Shown: piece by piece, positions 26,505 through 35,656 of the stretch
Layout: every line of letters starts with the position of its first letter
How positions within the stretch are numbered: position 1 is the first letter of the stretch
Origin: Verrucomicrobiales bacterium
Lineage (GTDB): Bacteria > Verrucomicrobiota > Verrucomicrobiia > Verrucomicrobiales > DEV007
DNA length: 64,000 nt
Assembly (NCBI GenBank): GCA_029213065.1
Contig: JARGPH010000002.1
Coordinates: 330,613 to 394,612, forward strand
Direction: 5' to 3'
Notes under the pieces: model-generated
Told to the model about the DNA's origin: nothing
The model's input: only the letters and a program-made list of their open reading frames with translations
Databases searched by the model: none
Made by a program: the position numbers and the translations under genes

Positions 26505-26996
26505 TTATCTCAGATAGAGCTGCGCCTTGTCCCACTCGCGGCTGGAGGGCTTCAGTACGGTGACGCGAACCTTGTAGCACGCGAGGTAATCGAGGGCCGG
26601 TTCCCCCCGACCCCAGAAATACTGCTCGAACTCCCCTTGTCCAGTATGGCGCCAGGTCGTGGGCCTCACCGTTTTACCCGCGAGGATGGAACCGGAATCA
26701 CTGACGATCTCGACACGAATGACAGAGTCTTCAAATGGCGTGTTTAAAATCAATTCACTCCCATTGGCGCGAGTTGTGAAAAATCGAAATTTGAAGGGAA
26801 ACTGACGAACCTCGAGACCGGAGACACGAAATTCGTGTGTGCCTGTAGAGCCGATGGGAAAAACGGGGAGCTTAGTGGTTCGCAATTGGCCGCTTCCGCG
26901 GGTCGTCGCATCGCCTCGCGGGGAGATGGATTGAGAGCAGCCACTGACGAAGAGGCAGGAAAAAAGGAGGGCAAAGGCGCTGACTCGAAGCATCAT
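26505..26996 (-). CDS. Putative lipoprotein, unknown
   Basis: A 163-residue product with a lipoprotein signal (lipobox V-S-G-C at about 17-20) and a mature beta-rich domain containing several aromatic positions and a WRHTGQGEFEQYFWG segment. No family is recognised. It is transcribed toward the helicase gene, with only 12 bp between stops, and has a 130-bp divergent spacer from the esterase-like gene. The signal peptide and the lack of overlap support a real gene. Confidence 0.6.
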   Translation of the reverse strand: MMLRVSAFALLFSCLFVSGCSQSISPRGDATTRGSGQLRTTKLPVFPIGSTGTHEFRVSGLEVRQFPFKFRFFTTRANGSELILNTPFEDSVIRVEIVSDSGSILAGKTVRPTTWRHTGQGEFEQYFWGRGEPALDYLACYKVRVTVLKPSSREWDKAQLYLR

Positions 26997-27133
26997 CGAA
27001 CGTAGGGCATACCTGTCTGCCGTTTCAACTACTTTGAAGTGTCAATCAGGACACCGATTCAGGCATTGCGTATCACTGCAACGCGGCTTCTTTTCCGTTG
27101 GCGCAGAACGACTCGGATCGCTAGAATCCAGCT

Positions 27134-29248
27134 ATGATCAGCAGGTGTCTTTCCGCATTTTTCGCGCTCCCTTTTCTCGGCATGACGGTCAATGCCGCCG
27201 ATTTTTCAGACATTCCCACGGAGCCTACGGCCGGGGATGCTATGTTAGAGGCTTACTTTGCTCAGGAGACACGTCGGGTCGAGGCGAGAACAAACGCGCT
27301 CGTATCGAGCCCGGAGAACTGGCCGGCGAAGCAGGCCGGGTTGCGGCGGGAGCTCTTCGAGATGCTGGGACTGCAGCCCCTACCGGCCCGTTCACCGCTG
27401 AAGGCGGAAGTGACCGGTTCGACAACACGGGACGGCGTTGTCGTTGAGAACATCGTCTTCCAGTCCCGTCCCGGTCTCTATGTCACCGCCAATTTCTACC
27501 GCCCCGAAAAACAGGATGGTCCCCTTCCCTCGATTCTCTATCTATGCGGTCATGGCGGAGTTAAGATCGACGGAGTTGCCTACGGAAACAAAGTTCATTA
27601 CCAGCATCATGGCACCTGGTTCGCCAAACACGGCTACACCTGTTTGACGCTCGACACCCTGCAGTTGGGAGAGATCGAGGGGCATCACCATGGCACACAC
27701 AGGCTGGACCGCTGGTGGTGGAACTCGCGCGGCTACACCTCCGCCGGGGTTGAAGCCTGGAACTCGATCCGTGCCCTCGACTACATGGAAACACGCGAGG
27801 AAGTGGATGCAGACCGCATAGGTGCCACAGGGCGATCAGGAGGGGGTGCCTACACCTACTGGATTTCCGCTCTCGACGAGCGGATCAAGGTATCAGCACC
27901 AGTTGCCGGGATCACCTCGATGAAGAACCACGTTGTCGACGGGTGCATCGAAGGGCATTGCGATTGCATGTTCATGGTTAATACCTACCGATGGGATTTT
28001 CCGCTATTAACGTCATTAATCGCGCCGCGCCCCCTTCTGATCCTGAATACTGACGACGACCGCATTTTCCCTCTCAATGGGGTTGTGAATGTCTTCAACA
28101 AAACCCGGAAGGTTTACGAAGCGCTCGACGCGAAAGAGAAGCTCGGCCTTGCAATCTACCAGGGCGGTCACAAAGACACACAACCACTGAGGGTTTCCGC
28201 CCTTCACTGGTTCGATCGTCATCTTAAAGGTCGCAGCATTGATGATGAACTCAGCAGCGCGGACGCCCGGCCGATCTTCGAACCTCAGGAACTCAAGGTG
28301 CTCGACAGTATTCCGGAGAACGAACGTAACACCTTCATCGACGATTATTTCACCCGCCGTGTGCCGCGTTCCCCTAAAGTCGCGGAGACTCCGGATGACT
28401 GGGCAGCTGAGCGGGGCCTCATTCTCACGAGGCTGAAATCGCGCACCTTTCGCGGCTGGCCGGCAGGAGCAACGGATTCGAAGCTCTCTGAAGAATTCCG
28501 TTCACGAAAGGATGGAATCGATTTCGTTCGCTACAGCTTCGAGTCCCAGCCGGCAGTGCGCCTTCCTTTGTATCTCGTCACTCCGGAAGATACGCCACTG
28601 GAAGACCTCGACCTGGTTGTTCTCAATGTTCTCGATGAGGAAAGCTGGAATGACTTTCTCGCGAGCCCGGGAGCTGCTTTTCCCGAAGCGTTTCCCGGCA
28701 CCACCCTGCCGGATCTGAACAAGGCTGCTTATGAGGCCGAACTGAAGATGCACGGGGCGCAGAAGTGGGGAATGCTCTACCTCCCTCCACGGGGAATCGG
28801 GCCGACTGCGTGGACGACCGATCCGAAAGAATCCACTCACATTCGAAGACGTTTCGCGCTCCTGGGAACCACGATCGATGCGATGAGAATCTGGGATATC
28901 CGGCGTGCGGCGCAAACCCTGCGCGATATGGATGGAGGCGGAACGCCTGATCTCTGGATGCAGTCCCGCGGAATTATGGCCGGAAACGCACTCTACGCCG
29001 CCCTGTTTGAACCGGGGATCACACGGCTCGACCTCCACGAGTTAAGTGAAAGCCACCGGGACGGTCCCGAGCTGCTCAACGTGCTCCGCTTCACTGATAT
29101 TCCTCAAATTGCCGCGATGGTCGCGGAAAGGAGCAAGCTGCGCCTCTACTCGGACACGCCTGCCGAGTGGGACTTTGTGACCAAGACGGGAGCGATGATG
29201 CAACTCCCTGAAGAACAGATCCAGATTTGTAAGCCGGCAACTGATTAG
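27134..29248 (+). CDS. Secreted alpha/beta-hydrolase (acetyl xylan esterase-like, two-domain)
   Basis: A 704-residue exported protein (signal ending near V-N-A, residue 21). The first 400 residues form an alpha/beta hydrolase with ILYLCGHGG (oxyanion region), the nucleophile elbow G-R-S-G-G-G at 233-238 (Ser235), an acid in LNTDDDRIFP and a His in YQGGHKDT. This resembles the CE7/CE15-like esterase families acting on plant or algal polysaccharides. The second half, from about 440, repeats hydrolase-like spacing without an obvious GxSxG (G-D-T-T-type positions only), so it is probably a degenerate second alpha/beta-hydrolase domain or an accessory domain. Substrate unknown. Confidence 0.7.
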   Translation: MISRCLSAFFALPFLGMTVNAADFSDIPTEPTAGDAMLEAYFAQETRRVEARTNALVSSPENWPAKQAGLRRELFEMLGLQPLPARSPLKAEVTGSTTRDGVVVENIVFQSRPGLYVTANFYRPEKQDGPLPSILYLCGHGGVKIDGVAYGNKVHYQHHGTWFAKHGYTCLTLDTLQLGEIEGHHHGTHRLDRWWWNSRGYTSAGVEAWNSIRALDYMETREEVDADRIGATGRSGGGAYTYWISALDERIKVSAPVAGITSMKNHVVDGCIEGHCDCMFMVNTYRWDFPLLTSLIAPRPLLILNTDDDRIFPLNGVVNVFNKTRKVYEALDAKEKLGLAIYQGGHKDTQPLRVSALHWFDRHLKGRSIDDELSSADARPIFEPQELKVLDSIPENERNTFIDDYFTRRVPRSPKVAETPDDWAAERGLILTRLKSRTFRGWPAGATDSKLSEEFRSRKDGIDFVRYSFESQPAVRLPLYLVTPEDTPLEDLDLVVLNVLDEESWNDFLASPGAAFPEAFPGTTLPDLNKAAYEAELKMHGAQKWGMLYLPPRGIGPTAWTTDPKESTHIRRRFALLGTTIDAMRIWDIRRAAQTLRDMDGGGTPDLWMQSRGIMAGNALYAALFEPGITRLDLHELSESHRDGPELLNVLRFTDIPQIAAMVAERSKLRLYSDTPAEWDFVTKTGAMMQLPEEQIQICKPATD

Positions 29249-29304
29249 CGGCTTGGATAGAGCTGCTTTCGTCGATTGACCATCCCGTCTTTTGCGCCAC
29301 CTTC

Positions 29305-30666
29305 ATGGCGATGAAAGTGCGCACTCGTTTTGCCCCGTCCCCGACTGGTTTCCTTCACATTGGAGGAGCCAGAACTGCCTTGTACAACTGGCTTTACGCC
29401 CGCCACCACGGAGGTAGCTTCGTCTTGCGGGTTGAAGATACCGACGCAGAGCGAAGCACCGCGGAATCGATGGAGGTCATCCTCGACGGTCTTCGCTGGC
29501 TCGGTCTCGAGTGGGATGAAGGCCCCGGAGTCGGCGGTGACTTCGGCCCCTACAACCAGAGCGAAAGGGTTTCCATTTACGACGCGTATCTCGAAAAGCT
29601 CGAAGCGGGTGGACATGTCTACGAAGACGAAGGAGCTGTCCGCTTCCGGGTGCCTGACAAAACGTTTACGGTTCAGGATCAGATTTGCGGCGAGGTTTCC
29701 ACCAATTTGAAGGAACAGGGATCGACGCGGTATGATGCTGACGCGAAAAAGGAAGTCCCCGCGAATCCTGACATCGTCATCAAGCGCCCCAATGGCGGAT
29801 ACATCTTTCACTTTGTAAACGTCGTCGACGATATTGAAATGGGGATCACCCATGTAATCCGTGGAGAAGATCACCTCTCAAACACCCCGAAGCACCTCGC
29901 CCTCTACGAAGCACTCGGCGTGGCTCCTCCGGTCTTTGCCCACATCCCGCTCAACCTGAACCCGAATGGGACTAAAATGAGCAAAAGGGACCAGGGAGCC
30001 TTGATTCACGAGTATCAGAATGACGGTTTTATTGCCGATGCGGTGAACAACTACATGGCTCTTCTGGGTTGGTCAGGGAAAGACGATCAGGAGATTTTCA
30101 CGCTGGAGCAACTCAAAGAACGTTTCGAGCTGGACGGAGTCAACAAGTCGAACTCCAAGTTTGATTATGTGAAGTGCTGCTGGGTGAACGGAGAGCACCT
30201 TAAATCGCTTTCCCCGGAAGAGCTCTCGTCACATGCCACTCCCTTTCTCAAAGCCGCGGGTATTCCGGTTGAAGATCCCCGGGTCGCCGCAGCCCTCGAA
30301 CTCGCGAGAGAGCGGGCCCAGCTTCTCAGCGAGATTCCCGGTGTGATCGCCACCATTTTCGCCACTGAGGTTTCCTATGACGCGGAGTCGGTTGAGAAAG
30401 TGGTGAGCCGCGAGGGAATGAAGGAGATTCTTACCGCTCTAACCGAAGGCATGAATTCAGTCGAAAACTGGAAGGAGGCGGATATCAAATCAGGAATCGC
30501 CGATGCCGCGACCGGAATTGGCGCCAAGATGGGTGCACTGATGTTTCCCTGTCGCGTCGCATCAATGGGCAGCACCAGTGGCGCCGATTTGGTTCCCGTT
30601 CTTGAGTTGCTCGGCAAAGAAGAGACCGTAAAGCGCCTCGAAACTTTTACCGCGAAGTATCTCTAA
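29305..30666 (+). CDS. gltX: Glutamyl-tRNA synthetase
   Basis: The enzyme charges tRNA-Glu with glutamate. The 453-residue product shows class I signatures: RFAPSPTGFLHIGGART with the HIGH-type motif, VEDTDAERS, VIRGEDHLSNTPKH and the KMSKS-type K-M-S-K-R near the middle. C-terminal helical anticodon-binding domain is complete. A second in-frame ATG at 29311 is an equally likely start. glnS is also in this window, so glutaminyl-tRNA can be formed directly. Confidence 0.96.
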   Translation: MAMKVRTRFAPSPTGFLHIGGARTALYNWLYARHHGGSFVLRVEDTDAERSTAESMEVILDGLRWLGLEWDEGPGVGGDFGPYNQSERVSIYDAYLEKLEAGGHVYEDEGAVRFRVPDKTFTVQDQICGEVSTNLKEQGSTRYDADAKKEVPANPDIVIKRPNGGYIFHFVNVVDDIEMGITHVIRGEDHLSNTPKHLALYEALGVAPPVFAHIPLNLNPNGTKMSKRDQGALIHEYQNDGFIADAVNNYMALLGWSGKDDQEIFTLEQLKERFELDGVNKSNSKFDYVKCCWVNGEHLKSLSPEELSSHATPFLKAAGIPVEDPRVAAALELARERAQLLSEIPGVIATIFATEVSYDAESVEKVVSREGMKEILTALTEGMNSVENWKEADIKSGIADAATGIGAKMGALMFPCRVASMGSTSGADLVPVLELLGKEETVKRLETFTAKYL

Positions 30667-30701
30667 AAGCGATTGGCACCGAATCAAACCGGTGCTGCTG
30701 T

Positions 30702-31613
30702 CTATTCGATTTCGGAACGAATCCTCACCATTTCCAATTTAATGCCCTTGATCTCCGCATCAATCGCTTTGATTCCGTTGTCCATAGGGACGAGCACCTT
30801 GTCTTGAATCGATTTCGATTTCTTGATCGTATCGCTGTCAAAATTTGACTGCGCATTCCTGCGCTTCGCCTTAAGATCTTTTAAGTCGATCCTGAGAGCA
30901 AGATGCCTTGCTCTCAGGTCATCCAATTTCTCAAAGCGGGCGTCATTGCGCTCTTTGATTTCCAGATACTCAGACACCTCGGATGTCGCCGCCTTCTTCT
31001 CAACCTTATCTGAAGGAGGAACAGCGGTTACTGAATTGTCGGTCCCACTGTCACCTGCCATGGCACCATCACTCGCTCCGGGCTTAATCGCATAGAGCGC
31101 TTCGAGGCTCGTCGCGGGCGAAGGGATTTCAGGGGGAAGTTTGAACTTTCCGGAAATAGCGGCGGGAATCTCGTCAAATTTGAGCTTTTTGAATCCTACT
31201 GAAGTTTGAAGATTCACAGTTCCGTTGGAAGCGTCTACAAATACCACCTTTTGTAAAACCTCCCCTCCCGGCATCGTCAGGGTTCCCAGTGACTCACCGC
31301 GTTCCAAATCGGTCACGACTCTGAAGGCGGATTGATAGACTGCCAGTAAATACTCCTTCTCAAAAATTCTCTGCTCACGCTCACTTAGCTGCTGCATCGT
31401 TTCAGCAATCTCCTTTTCGGCAGTGGCTATATTGGCAACAATCCCGGGACCGCCGCCGCTTGATCCGCTCAACTCCGCCAGCTTTGCTTCGAGAGCGGCG
31501 ACCTCTTCACTCAGCAGGTCCAGCTGCTCCTGATTGCCTTGAACCACAGGCACCAGCAGAGCCGCTGAAAGAACCGGTAACCAAAGAAACGAAATGATTG
31601 TTTTAACTCTCAT
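30702..31613 (-). CDS. Exported coiled-coil protein with small C-terminal beta domain A
   Basis: A 303-residue product with a Sec signal (about 24 residues), a heptad-rich coiled coil at about 30-95, a small domain at about 105-160 (SLGTLTMPGGEVLQKVVFVDAS then VNLQTSVGFKKLKFDEIP), a linker of 60 residues rich in Ser/Thr, and a second coiled coil at the C-terminus. The small domain has the pattern G-x-x-Y/L-x-x-V-x-V-x-x-V-x-x-x-x-V-x-F-x-x-S-x-G, shared with the next gene downstream of the promoter (31635-32198). The genes are 21 bp apart and probably form an operon. No enzymatic motif; likely structural or adaptor role in the envelope. Confidence 0.6.
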   Translation of the reverse strand: MRVKTIISFLWLPVLSAALLVPVVQGNQEQLDLLSEEVAALEAKLAELSGSSGGGPGIVANIATAEKEIAETMQQLSEREQRIFEKEYLLAVYQSAFRVVTDLERGESLGTLTMPGGEVLQKVVFVDASNGTVNLQTSVGFKKLKFDEIPAAISGKFKLPPEIPSPATSLEALYAIKPGASDGAMAGDSGTDNSVTAVPPSDKVEKKAATSEVSEYLEIKERNDARFEKLDDLRARHLALRIDLKDLKAKRRNAQSNFDSDTIKKSKSIQDKVLVPMDNGIKAIDAEIKGIKLEMVRIRSEIE

Positions 31614-31634
31614 TATAAATACCTGATTCGTTTT

Positions 31635-32198
31635 TTAATTGGCTGCACGGTCTGCAAGCACTGTAGGTTCATGGATTACATTTTTGCGTAAACCTAAAGG
31701 CAATTCCAAAATAGGTATCGTCGCCTCCCCAGCGGAATGCTCAAAAGTCAATGTATCCCCGTCGACCCGTCCGATCACGATGTCAGTGTATTGATCTCCT
31801 TTAATGGTCTCAATCCCCGGGAGTCTCACTCCTGCAAATGAAGATCTTGTGGCATCCCGCCACTGTTCCAATGATTGATCCAGAGAAGCTTCGTGAGAGT
31901 CAACCGCATCCCGATATGCTCTGACCTGATCGAGCTCTTCAGCCACCTTAATCTCCTTCGCAGCAAGCCCGCCATGTTCCTCCTCGTCTCCCTCGATCTT
32001 CTCAATCTGTTCTTCGAGGCTCCTCTTTACCTTCTTCAAACTTACCACCTCGTCTCGAATACGTTTATACTCCGACTTGGTGGAGGATCCATTTTCATGG
32101 CCTGATTTTGAATCCTGATTCTCAGAGTCACCGGTTTCAACCTTAAAACACGATGTGAACCCAAGAGCGAAAAGCATTAGTATACGAGCAAACCCCAT
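31635..32198 (-). CDS. Lipoprotein with coiled coil and small C-terminal beta domain B
   Basis: A 187-residue product whose signal ends in F-T-S-C (lipobox), so it is lipid-anchored. The mature chain has a charged coiled coil at about 40-110 and then a C-terminal domain with GIETIKGDQYTDIVIGRVDG and TFEHSAGEATIPILELP, close in pattern to the domain of the adjacent gene. First gene of the probable two-gene operon with 30702-31613. The family is not named; similar small domains are common behind coiled coils in Verrucomicrobia, but I cannot verify this here. Confidence 0.6.
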   Translation of the reverse strand: MGFARILMLFALGFTSCFKVETGDSENQDSKSGHENGSSTKSEYKRIRDEVVSLKKVKRSLEEQIEKIEGDEEEHGGLAAKEIKVAEELDQVRAYRDAVDSHEASLDQSLEQWRDATRSSFAGVRLPGIETIKGDQYTDIVIGRVDGDTLTFEHSAGEATIPILELPLGLRKNVIHEPTVLADRAAN

Positions 32199-32522
32199 AG
32201 GGGCATCGTAGTAATGGTAAAGACTGATTCAAGTTTGTATTTACCGCAATTGTGTATACCTAGTTCACAACTATAAAAACCTCTATATCTGACGCCCAAC
32301 CTGCAAACAGGTCCGTCAGCCGCCTTATCAATATCGCCTCATATTCGAACACTCAACGGGGCCACCGGCTCTCTGTTTCCAGCACCGGTTTACGTCCTCA
32401 TGCCGGATTTCTCCTCTCCGTGGTAAATGGGACAAAATCAATGATTTCCGCCCCCAATTCCTTTAACAACGCCCTTGCTTTCCTCACGAGGCTGGATATG
32501 ATCTCAACTCTGCTCAAGTGAG
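32199..32522. other. Intergenic region before tRNA-Leu
   Basis: About 320 bp between the divergent lipoprotein gene and tRNA-Leu. It contains promoter material for both directions but no recognisable gene, repeat or terminator. The only open frames across it are antisense to the tRNA and are rejected. Confidence 0.5.
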
Positions 32523-32604
32523 GCCGGTGTGGCGGAATTGGTAGACGCGCGCGATTCAAAATCGCGTTCCTTCGGGAGTGCGGGTTCGATTCCCGCCGCC
32601 GGTA
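32523..32604 (+). tRNA. tRNA-Leu, anticodon CAA
   Basis: A class II tRNA folds from 32523 to 32604 (82 nt). Acceptor GCCGGTG pairs with CGCCGGT through one G-U at the first pair and one internal G-U; the anticodon stem CGCGA/TCGCG encloses TTCAAAA with anticodon CAA, reading UUG; a long variable arm (TTCC-TTC-GGGA) and the TTCGATT T-loop follow. The 3' CCA is not encoded: CTT comes next. It stands alone between divergent genes. Confidence 0.95.
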
Positions 32605-32627
32605 CTTGAACAGCATTAATCAGGAGA

Positions 32628-34313
32628 TCAGCAACTGCGCTGCTCCTGTCGGATTCGGATGAGATCCTTCATGACATGACCGAGTCCTCCCTGCCACTCA
32701 CTCGTGCCGAAGGCATCGTGAAGCGTTTTGTAGATCCCGTAGAGTTCTTCGTAAACAGCCTTGTTTTCAGGAATCGGTGAGTATGTCTTCTCACGTACCT
32801 GACAACAATTGCCCTGGACCTCGCCAATGCTCACGCTCCCGCCGCAGGCAGCACCGAAAATGGCGGCACCGAGAGCACAGGTTTGATCGCTTGCCGCGAC
32901 TTTGAGGGGACGCTGCAGGATGTCGGAATACATTTGCATGAGCGCTTCATTCTTCACCGAAAGCCCACCTGTATTCACCACCTCGTTAATCTTCACGCCA
33001 TACTCTTCCATCCGGTTGATGATTGTGAGAGCACCGAAGGCAGTTGCTTCGATCAAGGCACGATAAATCTCATGTGCCTCAGTGTGCAGGGTCTGCCCCA
33101 GAATCATTCCGGTTAATCTCACGTCCGTGAGGATGGTCCGATTGCCGTTGTTCCAGTCGAGAGCCATCAGTCCGCTTTCGCCGGGCTTCATTTCACTGAG
33201 GCGGCGCCCCATTTCGATAAACTTCTCGTCGTTGCTGGCTCCATAGGAATCCGGGACGAGGTGGTTGACGAACCAGAGAAAAATATCACCGACCGCGGAT
33301 TGACCGGCTTCAATACCGTAGTGATTCGGAAGGACCGAGCCATCGGCGATACCGCATACACCAGGTAATTCACCGAGTTCAGCATCGGCCGGAAGAACGG
33401 TCACGTCGCAGGTGCTGGTGCCGAGAATTTTCACGAGCGTGCCGGCCTTCACACCTGAACCAACCGCCCCCATGTGAGCGTCGAAGGCCCCTACCGCAAC
33501 GGGAAGCCCTTCTTTCAGGCCCAGCTTTGCAGCCCACTCTGCGGTGAGTTCCCCCGCCTTGACCTGAGAATCAACCGCTTCGGTGTAAAGTCTGCTGCGA
33601 AGTTCGCCAAGCGCGGGATCGAGAGCGTTTAAAAACTCCTCATCAGGGAGCCCTCCCCAATTGTCGGAATACATCGCTTTGTGTCCCGCGGCACAGACAC
33701 TGCGTTTAATACGGTCGGGCTTCTCATTGCCCGTAAAAACACCGGGAAGCCAGTCGCAGTGCTCAACCCAGGAGTGCGCCGCATTGAAAACGGCTTCGTC
33801 CACTTTCTTACATTGCCAGATTTTACTCCACCACCACTCGCTGGAGTACGTTCCACCGCATTTGGCGAGATACTCCGGGCGCATTTTACCGGCCATCGAA
33901 GTGATGTCTGCGGCCGCTTCAAAAGCGGTATGGTCCTTCCAAAGCCAGACGTGGGCATTGAGATTGTCGGCAAACTCAGGCTTGAGCGCGAGAGGCGTTC
34001 CCTCGGCATCGACCGGAATAATCGTGCTACCGGTGGTGTCGACTCCGAGTCCGATGATATCATCCGGATTGAAGTCGGGGTGTGATTCTTTTGCCTGAGC
34101 GATCGCACCGGTAATGATCGTGACAGCACCATCGAGATAGTCCTGCGGATTCTGGCGGGCCAGGTTGGGATCGGCCGGATCAGTGAGAATCCCCTGATGT
34201 CCTGAAGGATAAGGAAATACGACGGAACCAAGTTCCTCGCCGGTATCGATATTCACGAGAAGAGAGCGGCAGGAATTCGTGCCGTAGTCCAGTCCGATTG
34301 CGTAGCGATTCAT
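32628..34313 (-). CDS. araB: Ribulokinase
   Basis: The 561-residue FGGY-family kinase has the N-terminal IGLDYGTNSCRSLLV phosphate motif, a D-T-T-G-S-T segment, the WKDHTA substrate loop and the FGGY signatures near VNTGGLSVKNEALMQM. Length and the GLDYGTNS start fit ribulokinase (AraB), which phosphorylates L-ribulose in arabinose catabolism; other pentulose kinases are alternatives. araA and araD are not nearby. It ends 23 bp from the tRNA gene, transcribed toward it. Confidence 0.8.
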   Translation of the reverse strand: MNRYAIGLDYGTNSCRSLLVNIDTGEELGSVVFPYPSGHQGILTDPADPNLARQNPQDYLDGAVTIITGAIAQAKESHPDFNPDDIIGLGVDTTGSTIIPVDAEGTPLALKPEFADNLNAHVWLWKDHTAFEAAADITSMAGKMRPEYLAKCGGTYSSEWWWSKIWQCKKVDEAVFNAAHSWVEHCDWLPGVFTGNEKPDRIKRSVCAAGHKAMYSDNWGGLPDEEFLNALDPALGELRSRLYTEAVDSQVKAGELTAEWAAKLGLKEGLPVAVGAFDAHMGAVGSGVKAGTLVKILGTSTCDVTVLPADAELGELPGVCGIADGSVLPNHYGIEAGQSAVGDIFLWFVNHLVPDSYGASNDEKFIEMGRRLSEMKPGESGLMALDWNNGNRTILTDVRLTGMILGQTLHTEAHEIYRALIEATAFGALTIINRMEEYGVKINEVVNTGGLSVKNEALMQMYSDILQRPLKVAASDQTCALGAAIFGAACGGSVSIGEVQGNCCQVREKTYSPIPENKAVYEELYGIYKTLHDAFGTSEWQGGLGHVMKDLIRIRQEQRSC

Positions 34314-34443
34314 CGCACAGCTATAGCGGAGGGAAGAATCGATTTCAATCCTTCTCTTCTCGCGGGAATATGGGAAAATTCGGAGTGAGATTCAATCTAT
34401 CTGGTTGAAAGGCGGTTCGTTCGCATCTTCACTCTTCTTGAAC

Positions 34444-34923
34444 ATGGAAATCCTCCTCGCAGACATCCCGGAAGACGGTCTACACATTGACGGTTCTTTC
34501 CCTAAAGCCATCTTCGATCTCAGTGAAGACGACAGTATTCGCCCCGTGAGCGATGTCTTTTATGACGCCGATGTCTATAAGTTTGAAGATGCCGTGGTGT
34601 TTTCCGGCCGCCTTCAGGGGAAGTTTCAGCTCCAGTGCGCCCGTTGCCTCGAGTATTTTGAATACGATGCTGATTTCAACTGGTCATCGGACCTCGATCT
34701 GGAAAAGAAGCAGTATAGCTTCGACCTCAAAGAGATTGTCCGCGAAGACTTTCTTCTCGAACTTCCCTCCAGTCCGATGTGTGACGAAATGGTTGAGGGC
34801 AAAGTCTGCGAAAAAGCGGATCTGATCGACCGGATTGCAGCCTCCGACGAAAGAGAAGACGAGGATTCCGGCGATGGCCGCGATGTCTGGGGTGCTCTCG
34901 ATGATTTCGGAAAAGAGAATTGA
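34444..34923 (+). CDS. YceD-like (DUF177) protein
   Basis: The 159-residue cytoplasmic protein matches DUF177: a central strand pair with L-Q-C-A-R-C, then a region with D-L-K-E-I-V-R-E-D-F-L-L-E-L-P, and a C-terminal Cys pair (MCDEMVEGKVC) as in metal-binding members. DUF177 proteins are implicated in 23S rRNA or ribosome maturation in other bacteria and plastids. The start is the ATG at 34444, giving the usual N-terminus; the frame runs upstream without signal. In many genomes rpmF follows directly; here a DUF1080 gene does. Confidence 0.7.
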   Translation: MEILLADIPEDGLHIDGSFPKAIFDLSEDDSIRPVSDVFYDADVYKFEDAVVFSGRLQGKFQLQCARCLEYFEYDADFNWSSDLDLEKKQYSFDLKEIVREDFLLELPSSPMCDEMVEGKVCEKADLIDRIAASDEREDEDSGDGRDVWGALDDFGKEN

Positions 34924-34991
34924 TCCTCTCGTTCTTTTCGCCGTTTTCACGGTGCTTGCGCTGCAAGGTATTTTCTGAATAGTCTTCAGCG

Positions 34992-35600
34992 ATGACTATT
35001 TGCCGAAAATCTTTCCTAATCGCTCTCGCTGTCGCTCCCGCTCTCACATTGAGCAGCGTCAATGCAGAGGACGCACTCACGACTGTCTACAGCACCAAAG
35101 ACCTTTCCGGATGGAAAGTTCCTGACAACAATATCTGGTGGAAAGTCGAGGACGGCATCCTCAAGGTTCGCAGTGGTCCTGATAAAAAGGGCTCCATTCT
35201 CTGGTCCGAAAAAGAGTTTACCGATTTTACGGTTGAGGCGGAATTCAAATTCATCAGTGGAACGATCGATTCCGGTATTCATATCCGTAACATGGATCAA
35301 ATCCAAATCGGTATTTCCGGTTCTTTGAAGCGCGACATGACCGCTTCGCCCTACATTCCCGGAAAAGGGTATCCGGTCGAAGCGGAAGGCGTCGCTGAGC
35401 TGCTCAAGCAGGACGACTGGAATCAGATGCGTGTTGAGGTCTCCGGAAAAGAGTACGTATGCTACCTCAACGGTAAGAAAGTGATGTCTTACACTTCTGA
35501 CACAGCAATCGCAAAGGGGCCGATCGGGCTGCAGCTTCACGCAGGCAAAGACATGTCGATCGACTTCAGGAATATCAAAGTCGTGGAGAAAGCGAAGTAG
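34992..35600 (+). CDS. Secreted DUF1080 (3-keto-disaccharide hydrolase-fold) protein
   Basis: A 202-residue exported protein (signal ending S-V-N-A) with a single DUF1080 concanavalin-like domain: DLSGWKVPDNN, WWKVEDGILKVRS, FTDFTVEAEFKF, SGIHIRN and QLHAGKDMSIDFRNIKV are the typical strands. DUF1080 members bind or cleave glucoside derivatives; some are 3-keto-disaccharide hydrolases. Catalytic residues cannot be settled from reading. It begins 68 bp after the DUF177 gene, same strand. Confidence 0.85.
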   Translation: MTICRKSFLIALAVAPALTLSSVNAEDALTTVYSTKDLSGWKVPDNNIWWKVEDGILKVRSGPDKKGSILWSEKEFTDFTVEAEFKFISGTIDSGIHIRNMDQIQIGISGSLKRDMTASPYIPGKGYPVEAEGVAELLKQDDWNQMRVEVSGKEYVCYLNGKKVMSYTSDTAIAKGPIGLQLHAGKDMSIDFRNIKVVEKAK

Positions 35601-35656
35601 GCCTTTCTCGACTCTTCCGCGATTCTTTCACAATCGCCTCAGAAATCGGGCGCTGC

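Noticed and set aside
30676..30695. GCACCG/CGGTGC hairpin between gltX and the coiled-coil gene
   Set aside because: It could terminate both convergent genes, but no T-run follows on either strand, so I do not call a terminator.
32398..32616. 72-codon open frame on the minus strand over tRNA-Leu
   Set aside because: It is antisense to a complete tRNA and has the RRRESNPHSRRNA-type composition expected from translating tRNA sequence.
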